A stretch of 5,886 bases of DNA from contig JARGGE010000195.1 of the NCBI GenBank assembly GCA_029210865.1, positions 1 through 5,886 on the forward strand. Direction: 5' to 3'. This DNA is from Trueperaceae bacterium (GTDB lineage Bacteria > Deinococcota > Deinococci > Deinococcales > Trueperaceae). The notes under the pieces are model-generated. The model was not told the DNA's origin. It saw only the letters and a program-made list of their open reading frames with translations, and ran no database searches. Made by a program: the position numbers and the translations under genes. Below, in pieces: positions 1 to 5,474 of this stretch (position 1 is its first letter; each line of letters starts with the position of its first letter).

Positions 1-76
1 TCTTCCCATGATCCACATGCCCAATCGTCCCCACATTCACATGAGGCTTCGTACGCTCGAACGTCGCTTTCGCCAT
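1..76 (-). CDS. tuf: Elongation factor Tu, N-terminal 25 codons only (cut by window edge)
   Basis: EF-Tu is the cytoplasmic GTPase that carries aminoacyl-tRNA to the ribosomal A site. The ATG at 76-74 opens a frame reading [20 protein letters not shown] and then VDHGK, which is the EF-Tu N-terminus running into the P-loop GHVDHGK. The rest lies beyond position 1. The start is fixed by family alignment and by an AGGAG nine bases upstream. It follows fusA by 64 bases in the usual rpsL-rpsG-fusA-tuf order. Oddity: codon choice shifts sharply here. His, Asn, Ile and Asp codons all end in T (CAT three times, AAT, ATT, GAT), and CCT and CGT also appear, whereas fusA almost always uses C-ending codons. 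Identity as EF-Tu is near certain; whether this is one of two tuf copies cannot be told. Confidence 0.96.
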   Translation of the reverse strand, partial: MAKATFERTKPHVNVGTIGHVDHGK

Positions 77-85
77 GATCTCGAT

Positions 86-90
86 CTCCT
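86..90 (-). promoter_or_regulatory. Ribosome binding site of tuf (AGGAG)
   Basis: AGGAG on the minus strand lies nine bases before the tuf ATG, in a short repeated context (GAGATC twice in a row). It supports the chosen tuf start. Confidence 0.7.
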
Positions 91-100
91 GGAGGGGTCG

Positions 101-124
101 CGGTGCGCCCGTGCGGGCGCACCG
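101..124 (-). other. Perfect hairpin in the fusA-tuf spacer
   Basis: A 10-bp perfect inverted repeat (CGGTGCGCCC, arms 101-110 and 115-124) encloses a 4-base loop (GCAC in the minus-strand transcript). It sits 16 bases after the fusA stop and 24 bases before the tuf ATG, upstream of the tuf ribosome binding site. No T-tract follows, so a classic intrinsic terminator is unlikely. It may stabilise or process the mRNA, cause partial attenuation, or tune the fusA:tuf expression ratio. The structure is seen directly; the role is inference. Confidence 0.6.
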
Positions 125-140
125 GAAGTCGCTTGAGGTC

Positions 141-2213
141 TTACTGCTTGACGAGCTGGTCCTGGATGTTCTTCGGGACCTGCGCGTAGTGGTCGAGGAA
201 CATCGTGAAGGTCGCGCGGCCCTGGCTCATGCTGCGCAGGTCGGTCGCGTAGCCGAACATCTCGGAGAGCGGCACGTGGGCGTTGATCACCTGCGCGTTG
301 CCGCGCAGCTCCATGCCCTGGATCTGGCCGCGGCGTGCGTTCAGGCTGCCGATGACGTCGCCCATGTAGTTCTCGGGGGTGACGGCCTCGACCCGCATGA
401 TCGGCTCCAGGACGGCGGCGTGGCCCTGCCGCATGACCTCCTTGACCGCCATGCTCGCGGCGATCTTGAAGGCCATCTCGGACGAGTCGACCTCGTGGTA
501 CGAGCCGTCGTACAGGGCGACCTTGACGTCGACGATCGGGAAGCCGAGGAGCGGGCCGTTCTGCATGGCCTCTTCGACGCCCTTCGCGATGGCGTTGATG
601 TACTCCTTGGGGATCGCGCCCCCGACGACGACGTTCTCGAACTCGAAGCCCGCACCGCGCTCGCGCGGCTCGGCCTTGACCTTGACGTGGCCGTACTGGC
701 CGCGACCGCCGGTCTGGCGCACGAACTTGCCCTCGACGTCGACGGGCTTGGTGATCGTCTCGCGGTAGGCGACCTGCGGCGCGCCCACGGTCGCGTTGAC
801 GTGGAACTCGCGGCGCAGCCGGTCGACGATGATCTCGAGGTGGAGCTCGCCCATGCCCGAGATCTTGGTCTGACCGGTCTCGGGGTCGGACTCGACGCGG
901 AAGGTCGGGTCCTCCTCGGCGAGCTTGACCAGGCCGTTCGCCAGCTTGTCCTGGTCGGCCTTCGAGGCCGGCTCGATGGCGACCGTGATCACGGGCGCCG
1001 GGATCTCGATCGACTCGAGCACGATCGGGTGATCGGGGTCGCTGAGCGAGTCGCCGGTGGTCGTGTCCTTGAGGCCGATGACCGCGCCCAGGTCACCCGC
1101 GCCGATGCGTTCGACCTCTTCGCGGCTGTTCGCGTGCATCTTCAGGAGCCGGCCGATGCGCTCGCGCTTGCCCTTCGAGACGTTCAGCACGTAGGAGCCG
1201 GCTTCGAGCACCCCCGAGTAGACGCGCACGAAGGTCAGGCGGCCCACGTAGGGGTCGGTCATGATCTTGAAGGCCAACGCCGACGCGGGCGACGACTCGG
1301 CCGGCGCGCGCGTGAGCGCCTCGCCGTTCGACGGGTCGATGCCGCGCATGGGCGGTACCTCGAGCGGGCTGGGCAGGTAGTCGGTGACGCCGTCGAGGAG
1401 CCGCTGGACGCCCTTGTTCTTCAGGGCGGAGCCCGCGAAGACGGGGAACAGCTTCATCGCGTTGGTGCCCTTGCGGATCGCCGCGCGCAGCACGTCGACC
1501 GGCACCTCCTCGCCCTCGAGGAAGAGCATGGCGACATCGTCGTCGACGTCGGCGATGCGCTCGATCATCTCGGCGCGCTTCGCCGCGGCGATCTCGACGT
1601 ACTCGGCGGGGATCTCGCCGACCTCGATGGCGGTGCCCAGGTCGTCGCCGTACGTGAACGCTTGCATCTCGACCAGGTCGATCAGCCCGAGGAAGTCGTT
1701 CTCGGCGCCCATCGGCCACTGGACCGGGATGGCGTTCGCGCCGAGGCGATCGGCCATCGAGTCCAGCACCATCTGGAAGTCGGCGCCGGTCTTGTCCATC
1801 TTGTTCGCGAACGCGAGGCGCGGCACCCGGTACTTGTCCGCCTGGCGCCACACGGTCTCGCTCTGCGGCTCGACCCCCTGGCTGGCGTCGAAGACGGCGA
1901 TCGCGCCGTCGAGCACGCGCATGGAGCGCTCGACCTCGATGGTGAAGTCGACGTGGCCGGGCGTGTCGATGATGTTGATGCGGTGGTCGTTCCAGAAGGC
2001 CTGGGTGACCGCCGAGGTGATCGTGATGCCGCGTTCCTTCTCCTGCTCCATCCAGTCCATCTGCGAGGCGCCTTCGTGCGTCTCGCCGACCTTCCGGATC
2101 TTGCCGGTGTAGAAGAGGATCCGCTCCGTCAGGGTCGTCTTGCCCGCGTCGATGTGGGCGGCGATCCCGATGTTGCGGGTCACGCGGAGGTCGATGGTGG
2201 GGGTGGTGGCCAT
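141..2213 (-). CDS. fusA: Elongation factor G
   Basis: EF-G is the cytoplasmic GTPase that drives translocation of tRNA and mRNA, and it splits post-termination ribosomes with RRF. The 690-residue product has the full family length. The G domain carries the P-loop AHIDAGKT (19-26), switch I RGIT (61-64), DTPGH with catalytic His87 (83-87), NKMD (137-140) and SALK (262-265). Domain II begins near 305. The domain III signature GMGELHLEI is at 453-461. Domain IV contains GGRGQYGHV (502-510) and the tip loop SYHEVDSSE with His573, the histidine that reaches the decoding centre. The domain V motif [11 protein letters not shown] is at 651-661. The ATG at 2213 is chosen because it gives the normal EF-G N-terminus ahead of [14 protein letters not shown]. 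Only a weak AGGG lies just upstream, though GGAG is present 12 bases before the start. The spacer to rpsG is 27 bases, so co-transcription and possibly coupled translation are likely. No missing key residue was seen. Overall sequence resembles Thermus/Deinococcus EF-G. Confidence 0.98.
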   Translation of the reverse strand: MATTPTIDLRVTRNIGIAAHIDAGKTTLTERILFYTGKIRKVGETHEGASQMDWMEQEKERGITITSAVTQAFWNDHRINIIDTPGHVDFTIEVERSMRVLDGAIAVFDASQGVEPQSETVWRQADKYRVPRLAFANKMDKTGADFQMVLDSMADRLGANAIPVQWPMGAENDFLGLIDLVEMQAFTYGDDLGTAIEVGEIPAEYVEIAAAKRAEMIERIADVDDDVAMLFLEGEEVPVDVLRAAIRKGTNAMKLFPVFAGSALKNKGVQRLLDGVTDYLPSPLEVPPMRGIDPSNGEALTRAPAESSPASALAFKIMTDPYVGRLTFVRVYSGVLEAGSYVLNVSKGKRERIGRLLKMHANSREEVERIGAGDLGAVIGLKDTTTGDSLSDPDHPIVLESIEIPAPVITVAIEPASKADQDKLANGLVKLAEEDPTFRVESDPETGQTKISGMGELHLEIIVDRLRREFHVNATVGAPQVAYRETITKPVDVEGKFVRQTGGRGQYGHVKVKAEPRERGAGFEFENVVVGGAIPKEYINAIAKGVEEAMQNGPLLGFPIVDVKVALYDGSYHEVDSSEMAFKIAASMAVKEVMRQGHAAVLEPIMRVEAVTPENYMGDVIGSLNARRGQIQGMELRGNAQVINAHVPLSEMFGYATDLRSMSQGRATFTMFLDHYAQVPKNIQDQLVKQ

Positions 2214-2240
2214 GGGTTCCCTAGACTCCGTCGCCGGCGA

Positions 2241-2711
2241 TCACCAGCGGTAGTGGGCGTACGCGCGGTTCGCCTCCGCCATGCGCTCGACGTCTTCCTT
2301 CTTCTTGACGGCACCACCGCGACCGGCGGCCGCATCGAGCAGCTCGCCCGCGACCCGCTCGACGGCGGTGCGCTCGGGGCGCGCGTTCGACGCGGCCACG
2401 AGCCAGCGCAGGCTGAGGCTGTTCCCGCGGCGCGGGCCGACCTCGATGGGCACCTGGTAGGTGGCGCCCCCGACGCGGCGGCTCTTGACCTCGATGCGCG
2501 GCTTGACGTTGTCGACGGCCTGACGGAAGACCTTGAGCGGCTCCTGGCCGCTGCGGTCCTGGATCAGGCGGCAGGACGCGTAGAAGACGCGGCTGGCGAG
2601 GTTCTTCTTGCCGTCGCGCATCAGCTTGTTCACGAACGCCGTAACGGTCGTGTCGCTGTAGACGAGATCGGGATCGAGCTTGCGGATTTCGGCTCTACGT
2701 CGGCGGGCCAT
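2241..2711 (-). CDS. rpsG: 30S ribosomal protein S7
   Basis: S7 is a primary binder of the 16S rRNA 3' major domain; it nucleates assembly of the 30S head and lies near the E site. The product is 156 residues, the standard length. Visible family motifs are the basic N-terminus MARRRRAE, FVNKLMRDGKKNLA (26-39), the PLKVFRQAVDNVKP segment (58-71), SRRVGGATYQVP in the beta-hairpin region (77-88), RWLV (102-105), and the C-terminal run GGAVKKKEDVERMAEANRAY followed by AHYRW. That last segment matches Thermus S7 as I recall it, which is the best single taxonomic clue in the window. The ATG is preceded by GAGG at six bases. The rpsL stop is only 11 bases upstream, which leaves no room for the long S7-binding spacer known from the E. 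coli str operon. Confidence 0.98.
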   Translation of the reverse strand: MARRRRAEIRKLDPDLVYSDTTVTAFVNKLMRDGKKNLASRVFYASCRLIQDRSGQEPLKVFRQAVDNVKPRIEVKSRRVGGATYQVPIEVGPRRGNSLSLRWLVAASNARPERTAVERVAGELLDAAAGRGGAVKKKEDVERMAEANRAYAHYRW

Positions 2712-2717
2712 GGATTA

Positions 2718-2721
2718 CCTC
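2718..2721 (-). promoter_or_regulatory. Ribosome binding site of rpsG (GAGG)
   Basis: GAGG begins one base after the rpsL TGA and lies six bases before the rpsG ATG, so a ribosome finishing rpsL covers the rpsG start. This supports coupled translation of the two genes. Confidence 0.7.
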
Positions 2722-2722
2722 G

Positions 2723-3118
2723 TCACTTCTTGGCTTTCGGCTTCTTGGTGCCGTACTTGGAACGACCCTGGTTGCGCTGGACGTAGCGGCCGACGCCGAC
2801 GCCCTGGGCGTCGAGGGTGCCGCGCACGATGTGGTAGCGGACGCCCGGGAGGTCCTTGACGCGACCGCCGCGGATCAGCACGACCGAGTGCTCCTGGAGG
2901 TTGTGCTTCTCGCCCGGGATGTAGGCAGTCACCTCGAAGCCGGTCGACAGCCGAACGCGCGCGATCTTGCGAAGCGCCGAGTTGGGCTTCTTGGGGGTCT
3001 GGGTCTTGACCGCGGTGCAGACGCCACGCCGCTGGGGGCTCCCCTTGAGCGCGGGCACCTTGTTCTTCTTGCCGATCTGAGTGCGCCCCTTGCGGAGCAG
3101 CTGGTTGACGGTAGGCAG
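2723..3118 (-). CDS. rpsL: 30S ribosomal protein S12, apparent CTG start
   Basis: S12 lies at the decoding centre of the 30S subunit, where it monitors codon-anticodon pairing; it is the classic site of streptomycin-resistance mutations. From the chosen start the product is 131 residues (E. coli 124). Motifs: NQLLRKGR near the N-terminus, KVPALKGSP (20-28), [11 protein letters not shown] (41-51) with Lys43 of the wild-type, streptomycin-sensitive type, [20 protein letters not shown] (72-91) with Lys88 and the modifiable Asp89, and [10 protein letters not shown] (119-128). The residue aligned with the universal initiator Met before Pro-Thr-Val-Asn-Gln is encoded by CTG (3118-3116). AAGGAG lies nine bases upstream at good spacing. 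The nearest in-frame TTG (3127-3125) directly abuts that Shine-Dalgarno and is a less likely start. The TTG at 3403 would add 95 residues with no family resemblance. Two further oddities are [13 protein letters not shown] in place of the usual Gly-Val-Lys-Asp-Arg segment, and Lys71 where Gly is usual. It heads the str operon. Confidence 0.96.
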   Translation of the reverse strand: MPTVNQLLRKGRTQIGKKNKVPALKGSPQRRGVCTAVKTQTPKKPNSALRKIARVRLSTGFEVTAYIPGEKHNLQEHSVVLIRGGRVKDLPGVRYHIVRGTLDAQGVGVGRYVQRNQGRSKYGTKKPKAKK

Positions 3119-3127
3119 AACGATCAA

Positions 3128-3133
3128 CTCCTT
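3128..3133 (-). promoter_or_regulatory. Ribosome binding site of rpsL (AAGGAG), decides the CTG start
   Basis: AAGGAG is a strong Shine-Dalgarno. It lies nine bases before CTG at 3118-3116 and directly touches the in-frame TTG at 3127-3125, too close to serve that codon. It therefore favours initiation at CTG, which is also where the conserved S12 N-terminus begins. Confidence 0.7.
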
Positions 3134-3174
3134 CGTGCGTCCGGGTCCGAGGGGCGCTCGGTGCCGGTCGAGGT

Positions 3175-3192
3175 GTCCCCGCCAGGGGGGAC
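3175..3192 (-). other. Small hairpin in the rpsL leader
   Basis: Perfect 6-bp arms GTCCCC and GGGGAC around a 6-base loop (CCTGGC in the transcript), with two more outer pairs after one mismatch. It lies 56 bases upstream of the rpsL start and does not overlap the ribosome binding site. Its stem could be part of a larger leader fold, but at this GC content such stems also arise by chance. Confidence 0.35.
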
Positions 3193-3365
3193 GCCCCGCG
3201 GGTGGCCGCGCTCGAGCCCATCCGCTCGTGAGAACGGCCCGCCGGAGGATCGATGCCCTACGGCGAGGCGGGACCTGCTCGCGGTGCTGGGTGGGACGCG
3301 GTTCCCGAGCGCCTTGATCGGTGTCCTGGACGGGCACCGGGCGCGCAAATCCCGCGCAACCGACC

Positions 3366-3398
3366 ACCCCCCGGACCGATCGCTGCCGGTCAGGGGGT
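3366..3398 (-). promoter_or_regulatory. Strong hairpin near the predicted 5' end of the str mRNA
   Basis: Two nested inverted repeats form one stem: outer arms ACCCCC (3398-3393) and GGGGGT (3371-3366), inner arms GACCG (3391-3387) and CGGTC (3378-3374), an 8-base loop, and a small 1x2 internal loop between the two helices. That gives 11 base pairs. It begins about 14 bases downstream of the candidate -10 box, so it would be the first structure in the nascent str transcript. Possible roles are 5'-end mRNA protection, a protein-binding site for autogenous control, or a DNA operator. The pairing is seen directly; all roles are inference. Confidence 0.45.
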
Positions 3399-3411
3399 CC
3401 CAAACCTCCCG

Positions 3412-3441
3412 ATGTTAGCGCACCCGACGCCCCTCGCGCAA
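3412..3441 (-). promoter_or_regulatory. Candidate promoter of the str operon
   Basis: On the minus strand TTGCGC (3441-3436) and TAACAT (3417-3412) are separated by 18 bases, resembling a sigma-70 type -35/-10 pair; the -35 matches the consensus only in its TTG. It is one of few AT-richer spots in this very GC-rich gap and lies downstream of the hairpins that follow the GH13 gene. Transcription would start near 3405, giving a leader of roughly 290 nt before rpsL. This is pattern matching only. Confidence 0.4.
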
Positions 3442-3479
3442 CCCACTGGATGGATGCGGGGCGCGTGCCCCGTCGGCGC

Positions 3480-3504
3480 GGCGCCCGGCGGCAGCCGCGG
3501 CGCC
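3480..3504 (-). terminator. GC-rich hairpin just after the GH13 stop, terminator-like but no T-tract
   Basis: Four bases after the GH13 stop codon, GGCGCC-GCGG (3504-3495) pairs with CCGC (3491-3488) and GGCGCC (3485-3480), with a 3-base loop and a 2-base bulge, making a 10-bp stem. A second hairpin (3457-3472) follows closely. Neither is followed by a run of T on the minus strand, so a canonical intrinsic terminator is not shown. The pair may still separate the purK-GH13 transcript from the str operon or protect its 3' end. Confidence 0.35.
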
Positions 3505-3508
3505 CTGG

Positions 3509-5461
3509 TCACACCAGCCAAAGACGGTCGTACGGACGCAGCAGCACGCTGCCGCGGACGTCGACGAAGCGCTGCTCGAGCTGGTCGTACGGCTGCCCCA
3601 GGCCATGCGCCTCGAGCACCGTCGCCGACACGCGCTGGACGTCCTCGGTGACGTTGTAGAGGCCGACCATCGGGCCGAGCGGGTGGCGGCGGAGGGTGGC
3701 GAAGACCCGCTCGTGCCCGAGGTCGAGCACCTCTTGGGGGGTCTGCGCGTGCAGGTGAGGCGTCCGGGAGCGCGCCCGCAGGATCGTCGCCAGGCCGTGG
3801 TAGACGCGCGCCTCGACCGTCCCGGGCAGGTGCCGGCGGTCGGCGGCGGTCCAGTCCATCGCCGGCCGGTGCATCCAGCGGTTGTCGGCGCTCCGGTCGG
3901 GGTCGAGCAGGTAGCCGTGGTCGCTGACGAGCCCGAACTCGTCGCCCATGTAGAGCAGCGGGATGCCGCCGAAGCCGACGGCGACCGCGTGCGCCCAGAG
4001 CACCCGCTCGATCGCGAGCGCCAGCGCCTGCTCGTCGCCGGCGTCGAGCGCCGCCTCGATGCCCGCGAGGCTCGCGCAGCTCCCCGAGATGCGCCGGTCG
4101 CCGGTCGCGGGGTTGTACTGGAACACCGCCCCGCGGGCGAAGGTGCCCGGGAACTGCCCAGAGTAGAAGTCGGACAGGAACGAACGGTGCGCCGCCCCGG
4201 ACAGCCCGACCGCGGCGGCGTCCTCGTCGGTGATCGCCCAGCCGATGTCGTCGTGGCAGCGGACGTAGCAGCCCCAGGCGATCGAGGACGGCGTCGGCGG
4301 GAAGGCGCGGAGCGCGTGCGTCATCAGGCGCGCGTCGCGGCTCGCCAGCGCCGACCAGGTCTGCACCATCAGGCTGTTGTGGTACGCGACGTTGGCGACC
4401 TTGCCGTAGCGGCGACCAGTGCCGAAGTAGTGGATCAGGTCGCCCGGCGAGACGATCGCCTCCGCCTTGTGCGCGACGGCCGGGGTGGCGATCTTCGAGC
4501 ACGCGCGCAGCGCCTGCAGCAGGTCGTGCACCTCGGGCTGGTTCTGGGAATCGGTGCCGAGCCGCTTCCACAGGAAGGCCACCGCGTCCATCCGGAACAC
4601 GTCGACGCCGCGGTTGGCGAGCGCCCCCATGATCTCGACCACCTCGAGGAAGACCTCCGGGTTGCTCCAGGCGAGGTCCCACTGGTAGGCGTTGAAGGTC
4701 GTCCAGACCCAGCGACCCATCGCCTCGTCCCAGGTGAAGTTGCCCGGGGCGAAGTCCGGGAAGACCTCGGGCAGCGTGCGCTCGAAGGCGTCGGGCTCCT
4801 GCCGATCCGGGTACGTGTAGAAGTATCCGCGGTAACGCTCGTCGCCCGCGCGCGCCGCCTGCGCCCAGGCGTGGGTGTCGGCGCAGTGGTTGAGGACCAG
4901 GTCGACGCAGGTGGCGATCCCGCGCTCGCGCAGGGCTTCGCACAACGCGGTCAGGTCGTCGATCGTGCCGAGCCGCGGATCGACGTCGAGGTAGTCGGCG
5001 ATCGCGTACCCGCCGTCGTTCTCGCCCTCGCGGGGGCGCAGCACGTACATCAGGTGGACGTAGGTGGCGCCGAGCTCCTCGAGGTAGTCGAGGTGCTCGA
5101 GCACCCCGCGCAGGGTGCCCCCGAAGCGCTCGACGTAGAACACGTACCCGACCATCCGCTCGCGTTGGAACCAGTCGGGCGTGAGGTCGCGCTCGAGGTC
5201 GAGGCGCTTGAGCGGCTCCGGGCGCGCCACCGCATGGCGCGCGAGGGCGCGCACGAGCCGTTCGACGAACTCGGCGAAATCGGGTCGGCGGCCGTAGACG
5301 GCGGCGAGGCCGTCGTCGAGGTGCTGGAACCAGCGCTCGAGGCGCGCCTCGAAGAGGTCGCGGTCGCGCGGCGCCAGCGCCGCGAGCTCCTCGCGCGCCG
5401 CAACGAGCGCGCGCTCGAAGCGACCGCGCGCGTCGGCCGTCAGGAACAGGACGTTCTGCAT
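3509..5461 (-). CDS. GH13 amylosucrase-like enzyme
   Basis: Amylosucrases use sucrose as glucosyl donor to build alpha-1,4-glucan and release fructose. This 650-residue protein has the family layout: a helical N-terminal domain (about 1-95), a (beta/alpha)8 barrel with inserted subdomains, and a small C-terminal beta domain (about 575-650). Catalytic residues are visible: nucleophile Asp292 in FRMDAVAF, acid/base Glu334 in KAEAIV, and the stabilising Asp404 in CHDDIGW, plus Asn191-His192 (DLVLNH) and Arg290. Asp149 (NDGGYA) and Arg528 (DNRWMHRP) sit where the sucrose-pocket salt bridge of Neisseria amylosucrase is expected, and GRWVWTTFN is present. No signal peptide is seen, so it is probably cytoplasmic. 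The segment 346-370 ([13 protein letters not shown]) differs from the Neisseria enzyme as I recall it, so acceptor use or sucrose specificity is uncertain; sucrose hydrolase or another GH13_4-type activity is possible. The ATG has a strong upstream G-rich Shine-Dalgarno and lies 13 bases after purK. Confidence 0.88.
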   Translation of the reverse strand: MQNVLFLTADARGRFERALVAAREELAALAPRDRDLFEARLERWFQHLDDGLAAVYGRRPDFAEFVERLVRALARHAVARPEPLKRLDLERDLTPDWFQRERMVGYVFYVERFGGTLRGVLEHLDYLEELGATYVHLMYVLRPREGENDGGYAIADYLDVDPRLGTIDDLTALCEALRERGIATCVDLVLNHCADTHAWAQAARAGDERYRGYFYTYPDRQEPDAFERTLPEVFPDFAPGNFTWDEAMGRWVWTTFNAYQWDLAWSNPEVFLEVVEIMGALANRGVDVFRMDAVAFLWKRLGTDSQNQPEVHDLLQALRACSKIATPAVAHKAEAIVSPGDLIHYFGTGRRYGKVANVAYHNSLMVQTWSALASRDARLMTHALRAFPPTPSSIAWGCYVRCHDDIGWAITDEDAAAVGLSGAAHRSFLSDFYSGQFPGTFARGAVFQYNPATGDRRISGSCASLAGIEAALDAGDEQALALAIERVLWAHAVAVGFGGIPLLYMGDEFGLVSDHGYLLDPDRSADNRWMHRPAMDWTAADRRHLPGTVEARVYHGLATILRARSRTPHLHAQTPQEVLDLGHERVFATLRRHPLGPMVGLYNVTEDVQRVSATVLEAHGLGQPYDQLEQRFVDVRGSVLLRPYDRLWLV

Positions 5462-5465
5462 GCGT

Positions 5466-5474
5466 GCCCCCCCT
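5466..5474 (-). promoter_or_regulatory. Ribosome binding site of the GH13 gene
   Basis: AAGGGGGGG begins directly after the purK TGA and ends four bases before the GH13 ATG. It occupies most of the 13-base spacer, supporting this start and translation from a shared purK-GH13 transcript. Confidence 0.6.

Larger units (their letters stand above)
3119..3508. other. Intergenic region between the GH13 gene and rpsL; no gene supported
   Basis: About 390 bases without a convincing gene. Short open frames exist on both strands, but their predicted products are low-complexity Arg/Pro/Gly chains with no family resemblance, as expected by chance at this GC content. On the minus strand the region holds, in order, two GC hairpins after the GH13 stop (3480-3504 and 3457-3472, the latter CGGGGC-ACGC-GCCCCG), a candidate promoter, a strong hairpin at the predicted transcript start, a weaker stem at 3213-3228 (CGAGC/GCTCG), another at 3175-3192, and the rpsL ribosome binding site. 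The hexamer TTGCGC occurs three times on the minus strand (3441-3436, 3359-3354, 3348-3343), the last two 11 bases apart. Confidence 0.6.

Noticed and set aside
75..2786. Open frame of 903 codons on the plus strand, antisense to fusA and rpsG
   Set aside because: It lies opposite well-identified essential genes. Its product is a low-complexity Asp/Arg/Leu/Val/His-rich chain with no family motif. Long antisense frames are expected where the real gene uses G/C-ending codons throughout.
3343..3359. Two TTGCGC hexamers 11 bases apart as a regulator binding site or second promoter
   Set aside because: Only two short copies, no matching -10 box at a suitable distance, and GC-rich hexamers recur easily in this composition.
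2723..3403. Extended S12 of 226 residues starting at TTG 3403
   Set aside because: The extra 95 N-terminal residues resemble no S12, cover the hairpin-rich leader, and lie upstream of a strong Shine-Dalgarno placed exactly for the conserved N-terminus.
3390..4943. Open frame of 517 codons on the minus strand overlapping the GH13 gene in another frame
   Set aside because: It is a shifted-frame reading of the GH13 gene, rich in Arg/Pro/Ala/Gly, with no motif of its own.
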